Assembly: GCA_016987375.1 (NCBI GenBank)
Contig: PJRA01000524.1
Location: forward strand, 1,425,490-1,449,573
Length of the DNA stretch: 24,084 nucleotides
Source of the DNA: Brachionus koreanus
Taxonomy: Eukaryota; Rotifera; Eurotatoria; Ploima; Brachionidae
Direction: 5' to 3'
This document shows, piece after piece, positions 19,681 to 24,084 of the stretch. A program made the position numbers and the translations under genes. The notes below the pieces were generated by a model. That model was not told where the DNA came from. It saw nothing but the letters and a program-made list of their open reading frames with translations, and ran no database searches. Each line of letters opens with the position of its first letter. Within the stretch, counting starts at the first letter, position 1.

Positions 19681-20749
19681 AGTCTTCCTGCTTTGTCAGT
19701 TTAGTTAAACTAAATTTGACCGTATAATATTAACTATTATTAATGTCTAATTTTATTAATATTGAGAGTGGCTTATTTTTCTAAAATAGATAATAACAAA
19801 AATGAAAACTAATAAATAACATAGGATAAAGAAGAGTAATAAGCTTCAAAAGAAATAAAATAAGAAATAAAATTATACTTAAACATAATTTTCAGCTATT
19901 TAACTTATTAGAATATCAAAAAATTTTATATTTATTTTTTCTTAGTCTGACCAAGTATGTTTCGTTTAAAAAAAATCAATTTTTTTTTCAATTTTTTTTA
20001 GCTTTTGCAAACAGAAATAGAATTATTCAAAAAAATTTTCAAAAAAAACTTCCTCAAATAATTTAGTAAAAAAAAAATTTAAAATTTTCTCAAATATAGC
20101 ACAGAAAATCTTAAAATATGAAAATGTAAAAATGTGAAATTTTTTTTATTTAACCTATTTTAATAAATTTTATTTTAACACTTTAATTTGTGAAATATTT
20201 TTGTTAAAATTATTTAACTTCTATTTAAATTCATGAGATTCAACTTTTTTTATCATTGAATTAAAAACTATAGTTGAATTTTAGGATGAGTTTAGGCTTT
20301 CAAATATCATGTAGATAAAACTGAATTATTTGGGTTAAGAAACATTTTTTTAATTTATTTTTTATTAATTAATTTGTTTATAGAAAACTAAAATCCTAAA
20401 AAAATTTTATTTTTTCTAAAAAGTTATATTTTATCTAAAAAATAGAAGGCAAATATTATCAGCTTTATTTGTTTAAAATTTTCGATGAAAAATCCAAGAA
20501 AATTAATAATGATTTATAATTTTCTTTTTTTTCTGTTCGCATCTCTTTTTGAAATAAAGACAGAAATTTAAAACAAGAATAGTTAAAATTTAATTTTTTT
20601 TAAATATAATTAATTCAGTATACTGAAGCTTATGATCGAAATTTTAATCTAAAGCTCAAAAATGATTTTCTAAAAATCTTTTTATAATAATAAAAGTAAA
20701 CATTGTACCGTCAAGTTTAGTTTTACTAAACTGACAAAGCAGGAAGACT
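19681..20749. mobile_element. non-coding element with 50-bp terminal inverted repeats
   Basis: The left arm (19681-19730) and right arm (20700-20749) are inverted copies, about 45 of 50 positions identical, running from AGTCTTCCTGCTTTGTCAG at each outer end inward. Each arm also contains its own imperfect hairpin, built on GTCA-(A)-GTTTAGT pairing with ACTAAAC-TGAC. The 969 bp between the arms are A/T-rich without an open frame. This architecture fits a non-autonomous DNA transposon (MITE-like or foldback). I see no clear target-site duplication: the left flank ends ATAACGTT and the right flank begins CAAATTTT. The superfamily therefore cannot be named. Confidence 0.65.
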
Positions 20750-20836
20750 CAAATTTTTTTATCGAAAAAATTATAACAGATATGTATTTTCATTGTAACA
20801 TAACATTTGAATCATTCTATACTGCATATCTCTTCA

Positions 20837-20854
20837 TGCAAAAAATTTTTTGCA
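20837..20854. repeat. perfect 18-bp palindrome
   Basis: TGCAAAAAATTTTTTGCA is an exact palindrome without a loop, lying between the right arm of the inverted-repeat element and the LINE tail. The A6T6 core will be rigid and bent DNA. No function is known to me. Confidence 0.6.
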
Positions 20855-20904
20855 GAAATTTGTCATTTAGTCAGCTAATTACTGAGAAAGATCATTCTGT
20901 TACA

Positions 20905-21895
20905 ATTTTTTTATTTATTTCTATTCAATTCTTTTTCATTTCGCCGATTTTGGCGTAATGTTTTTTGAAAAGAATAAAAATAAATAAAAAACCAAACCGA
21001 ATTATTAAAAATTAAAAATAACAAAATTGAAATCAAATAATTTCTAATTTTTTTATATTAGTTTCTGAAAGAGAGTTAAGACAAGGGAAAGAATAGTCTA
21101 GAATAATTCCAATCAAAGACTTATAAAGGTTTCCTAAAGTTCTAAAGTCAAGGCCCCATTTTTTATTTGACAAGATTTTGATTAAGTTTAGCCTTGAATT
21201 GCAACGTTCTTTAATTTCTTCTATCATTGAAGAAAAGGTTAATTTAGAATCGAATTTAATACCTAGGAACTTTATTTCTTTTAGATCTTAAAATTGAAAA
21301 TAGAACTTTGTTTGTTGTTTTTAGTAAAAAACATTGAGCAAAACTTTTCAACGGAGATCTTCATTTTCCATTTGAAAAGCCACTGTTCTAATTCAACTAA
21401 GTACTTATTCATCTTACTTTCTATTTATCCATTTTTTTATAAATAAAAAAAGTGACCAGATCGTCTGCAAAGAGAAGTGAATATTCATTATTAGATTTAT
21501 TTCTTTTAGGAATATCATTAATAAATATACTAAATAATAAAGGACTAATAACTGATCCTTGAGGAACGCCAGCATATATTTTGAATTCATCACTAGTGTG
21601 ATCATTTATATTTACTTCAAATGTTCTACAGTTAAGAAATGATTTAGTCCAATTATAGGCGGGTATATTTGTCTTTATCAGCTTGTAAATTATTCCCTAA
21701 TGCCAAACCTTATCGAAATGTCAAAAAATAAGCAACATACTTTTTTCTTCCTATTAAATGTAAGACTACTTTTTGGATAAGGAAAACTAACTTCTGCGGT
21801 TCTTGGATGTCTTCTAAAACCAGATTGTTCCTGGATTAGCAACAAATTTTTTTCCAAGAAATCATATAATCTTGAAAAAAAAAATTTCCATCATT
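20905..21895 (-). mobile_element. decayed Jockey/CR1-like LINE, reverse transcriptase domain and 3' tail
   Basis: Minus strand, from about 21895 down: RLYDFLEKNLLLIQEQSGFR, then KVCCLFFDI and FDKVWH (21700-21717), then YAGVPQGSVISPLLFSIFIN, SLLFADDLV (catalytic FADD at 21460-21471), WLFKWKMKISVEKF, EIKFLGIKFDSKLTF and the C-terminal NLYKSLIGIILDYSFP ending LEII at 21033. These are the successive motifs of a LINE reverse transcriptase in the right order. The active-site FADD is intact, but the ORF is dead. There is a small deletion with a frame change between FFDI and FDKVWH, a TAG after FDKVWH (21697-21699), a stop soon after FADD and a further frame change near 21290. It is truncated after LEII. 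The 3' region has a CGCC/GGCG hairpin (20942-20955) and an ATAGAAATAAATAAAAAAA-type tail at about 20907-20930. Confidence 0.85.
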
Positions 21896-22829
21896 TATTT
21901 AAGGAAAATAAATTAAAAATTTCAATATGCTGATTTACATAGTAAGTGAAAAGCCAGAGAGATATAAATTTATCACTTAAAACCAAATTGTCAAATATTT
22001 AATTGATTAATTAAAATGAACTATCAATATTACTATAATTGATTAATTGTATGCCACTCAGTTAATCAATTCTTTATTTATATTTTGGTGTATTTATACC
22101 AAAATTATTCTCTGTATGAGCATTTTGAATGTTTACCTATTGTCAAGAATTAAGTTATTTACATACAAACTGTTGTGTAAAATAGTTGTAAAATTTTTTT
22201 TAATCAAAAGAAGCGTCACAGTTGAACAAAAAGTGCTAAAATGTTATGTTTACTATATGACATTTAAAGTACAATTTTATCAAAAAAATTAATATTTAAA
22301 TTTCTTCGAGTCTATTCAAATTTAGTAGAGCATGAAAATTATTTATTTAAATCAAGAATTTTGAATAAATGTCTGATTAAATCTAACAACTAATCGAATT
22401 AACATATCCACTTCATTTTGTCATTTACGCTTAAGGTACTTTAAATCATTAGGTATTAATCTACTAGATTAAGTGCTTTTAAAAGCCTTTTGAGACATTT
22501 TATCTTGACACTCTATTTTCAAATAAAATCAACTAATTCTATTTAAAATTTAATTAAAAAATAGTTGATTAGTCGTCTCATTTTTCTCTTTCAAAATAAT
22601 TATATTTCTACACTTGTTCAAAATTTGAATACAATTTACAAAAATATTAACTAGATGATTTAAAGTCAAAAAATAATTCTCTGTCCGTTTAACTGAATTA
22701 TTTTTTTTGATATACATGCATATTTAATTAAAAATAGATTTATTTATTTATTTACACACTATACTGACATGACTATGATTCCTATTGAATCAGCAAAATG
22801 AATTTTTAATGTTTTTATTTTAGAATAAA
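21896..22829. other. upstream flank of the right-hand gene; no supported gene
   Basis: An 81-codon open stretch at 22047-22292 (+) is within what chance can give here and looks A/T-driven. A (TTTA)n run at about 22738-22754 could be a LINE tail in minus orientation. At the right end, TTTTTATTTTAG (ending 22823) is a good 3' splice acceptor 6 nt before the next ATG, which suggests a spliced 5' UTR or a spliced-leader acceptor. Confidence 0.45.
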
Positions 22830-23786
22830 ATGGGAAATCAAAAATCTTCAATTGATTGCACACGGATGTCAAATGAAAAAGCTAATAAGACAAAAAAATC
22901 CCATTCACTTAACACTCTATTAAATCCCAATTTTTTGGTCAGATCAAACTCATCTCAGAAGCTAAAGCTGCGCTTTGCCAAAAAAACCAAAAAGCCTATG
23001 GCACCCAAGAATTCAATTCCTGTTGAATACACTAGCTTGAATGACTACAACGCCAAAATGACAAAATCTAATTCTTTCCAGGACAATTATATATCTATTT
23101 ATGATGATTATGTGGCTGATAAAAAGCCTAAGTCTTACACCTTAAATCATTATAATGAAAGCAATCTTTATTCTAAAATAACTGTTAAAAGTTCAAATCA
23201 AAAAAATGCTTTTCAAATATCCTACAATTTACAACCTTTTAGTAAATTTATTTTTAAACTTGGCGCATTTACACGTAGATCAAAAAAATGTCCTATCAAA
23301 CGATTTGATCCAAATGAAGAGTTTTTCTACAATCAACCTGTTCCGCATAAGCTAAGCTCTCCTACGTTTAGTGACCAGTCGAATCTGTACACAGACATGT
23401 CGGAGAGCATGTGTTCAAATTTATCAAAAATTAAAATTGAATGCGAGGATAATTATCAATCGTTGCATGATCAGTACGAGTATATTTCAAACATTTCTCA
23501 AGTAAATCCATTAGAGCCGCCTCCACTGCCTCCTGCTTCCACTCAGCCATGCCGTGACGAAGTAATTAATCATATTTTTACAACTACACAACCAACAGCT
23601 CTTAATAATCAGGTCTATTTTACTTTCTCGAACGAATGTGTAGGAAGAAGCGACGCCATTAATGGTTCGCTTCAACTCTCTACATCATCTTCGTGTACCT
23701 CGATCAGATCGAGTATTTCGAATGAAAATCTAATAGAGAAAAAAATGGAAAATAAAAACAGTGCAATTCAAATATTGGAAGCGTGA
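22830..23786 (+). CDS. unrecognised 318-residue protein with N-myristoylation signal
   Basis: A single open exon of 318 codons, far too long for chance in this composition. I recognise no family. The N-terminus MGNQKSS fits the N-myristoylation pattern (Gly2, Ser6), and basic clusters follow (KLKLRFAKKTKKPMAPK, 44-60; TRRSKK, 148-153). Lipid plus basic patch would suit the inner face of the plasma membrane. Most of the chain is Ser/Asn/Lys-rich and probably disordered. Tyrosine motifs recur (EYTSL, NYISIYDDYV, YSKI, YEYI), possible phosphorylation or sorting signals. There is one proline run, PPPLPP (230-235), that could bind SH3 or EVH1 domains. The only hydrophobic patch is KFIFKLGAF (139-147). 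The whole resembles a membrane-anchored adaptor or scaffold, but this is inference. A splice acceptor lies 6 nt before the ATG. The reading frame is intact and the stop is followed by a long 3' UTR. Confidence 0.8.
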   Translation: MGNQKSSIDCTRMSNEKANKTKKSHSLNTLLNPNFLVRSNSSQKLKLRFAKKTKKPMAPKNSIPVEYTSLNDYNAKMTKSNSFQDNYISIYDDYVADKKPKSYTLNHYNESNLYSKITVKSSNQKNAFQISYNLQPFSKFIFKLGAFTRRSKKCPIKRFDPNEEFFYNQPVPHKLSSPTFSDQSNLYTDMSESMCSNLSKIKIECEDNYQSLHDQYEYISNISQVNPLEPPPLPPASTQPCRDEVINHIFTTTQPTALNNQVYFTFSNECVGRSDAINGSLQLSTSSSCTSIRSSISNENLIEKKMENKNSAIQILEA

Positions 23787-24084
23787 TTGTACATTTTTGT
23801 CTCATTTTTTTTCTAGCATATCCGGTATGTGTCTGATCGATCATTTTATTTAATGTTAACTTTTGTATAGATATTTTTATCCTATTATATCAATTTTTTG
23901 TAATTTAACTAGATTTTATTTTAAAATTTATCAGTGTCAAAATGTGTTTTTTTCTAGAGTATTTGAGATATTTTCTATTTTTGCGTACCAAGTGTAAAAT
24001 TTAATTATAATATTTTATATAAATGTAAATAGAAAATATAATAAGATAATTAAAAATCAATAAATTTATTTAAAAAAATTTTTT
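23787..24084 (+). other. 3' UTR of the right-hand gene
   Basis: A/T-rich, with AATAAA at 24059-24064 as a likely poly(A) signal near the window edge. TGTAAATA (24024-24031) matches the Pumilio recognition element UGUANAUA exactly, though such a sequence is not rare in A/T-rich DNA. Confidence 0.4.

Noticed and set aside
22047..22292. 81-codon plus-strand open frame.
   Set aside because: About one frame of this length is expected by chance in a window this size and composition, and the translation is A/T-driven with no motif.
1..24084. CRISPR arrays, bacterial operons, rRNA or tRNA genes.
   Set aside because: None seen on either strand. The introns and gene families show animal nuclear DNA.

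Overview
The window is nuclear DNA from an animal with an extremely A/T-rich genome (about four-fifths A+T by eye) and very short GT-AG introns (45-62 nt, with one exception). Clearly animal genes (DNA ligase III, Rab28, prefoldin subunit 4, a C/EBP-type bZIP factor) are scattered among long A/T-rich gaps and decayed retrotransposons. My best guess is a small invertebrate such as a monogonont rotifer (Brachionus-like). That is an inference from base composition, intron size and the style of the LINE fragments; nothing here proves the species.

Layout. 1-3.1 kb: transposon-derived debris. It holds a broken non-LTR reverse transcriptase on +, an unrecognised open frame on - and a decayed MULE-type transposase tail on -. 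4.25-4.94 kb: a C/EBP-like bZIP gene (+). 4.9-7.4 kb: mostly empty, with a possible lone PARP-type zinc-finger exon at 6.44-6.54 kb (-). 7.37-8.09 kb: Rab28 (-, two exons). 8.09-8.90 kb: the divergent intergenic region between Rab28 and DNA ligase III. It carries a perfect palindromic X-box (RFX/DAF-19 type site) 185 bp upstream of the Rab28 start. 8.90-12.92 kb: a complete eight-exon DNA ligase III gene (+, 861 residues reconstructed) with PARP-type zinc finger, DNA-binding domain, catalytic core and BRCT domain. 13.30-13.70 kb: prefoldin subunit 4 (-), tail to tail with the ligase. 14.5-16.0 kb: LINE remnants (-). 16-19.7 kb: essentially gene-free. 19.68-20.75 kb: a non-coding element with 50-bp terminal inverted repeats. 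20.9-21.9 kb: a third decayed LINE (-). 22.83-23.79 kb: an unrecognised 318-residue protein (+) with an N-myristoylation signal, followed by its 3' UTR.

The genes do not form a pathway. DNA ligase III acts in single-strand-break and base-excision repair, Rab28 in ciliary and endosomal traffic, prefoldin 4 in actin/tubulin folding, and the C/EBP factor in transcription. I found no convincing new multi-gene system. The best lead is regulatory: the palindromic X-box upstream of Rab28 would tie this gene to the ciliary RFX programme in this lineage. Secondary leads are the terminal-inverted-repeat element at 19.7-20.7 kb, the long unrecognised open frame near 2.2 kb, and the predicted myristoylated protein at the right end.
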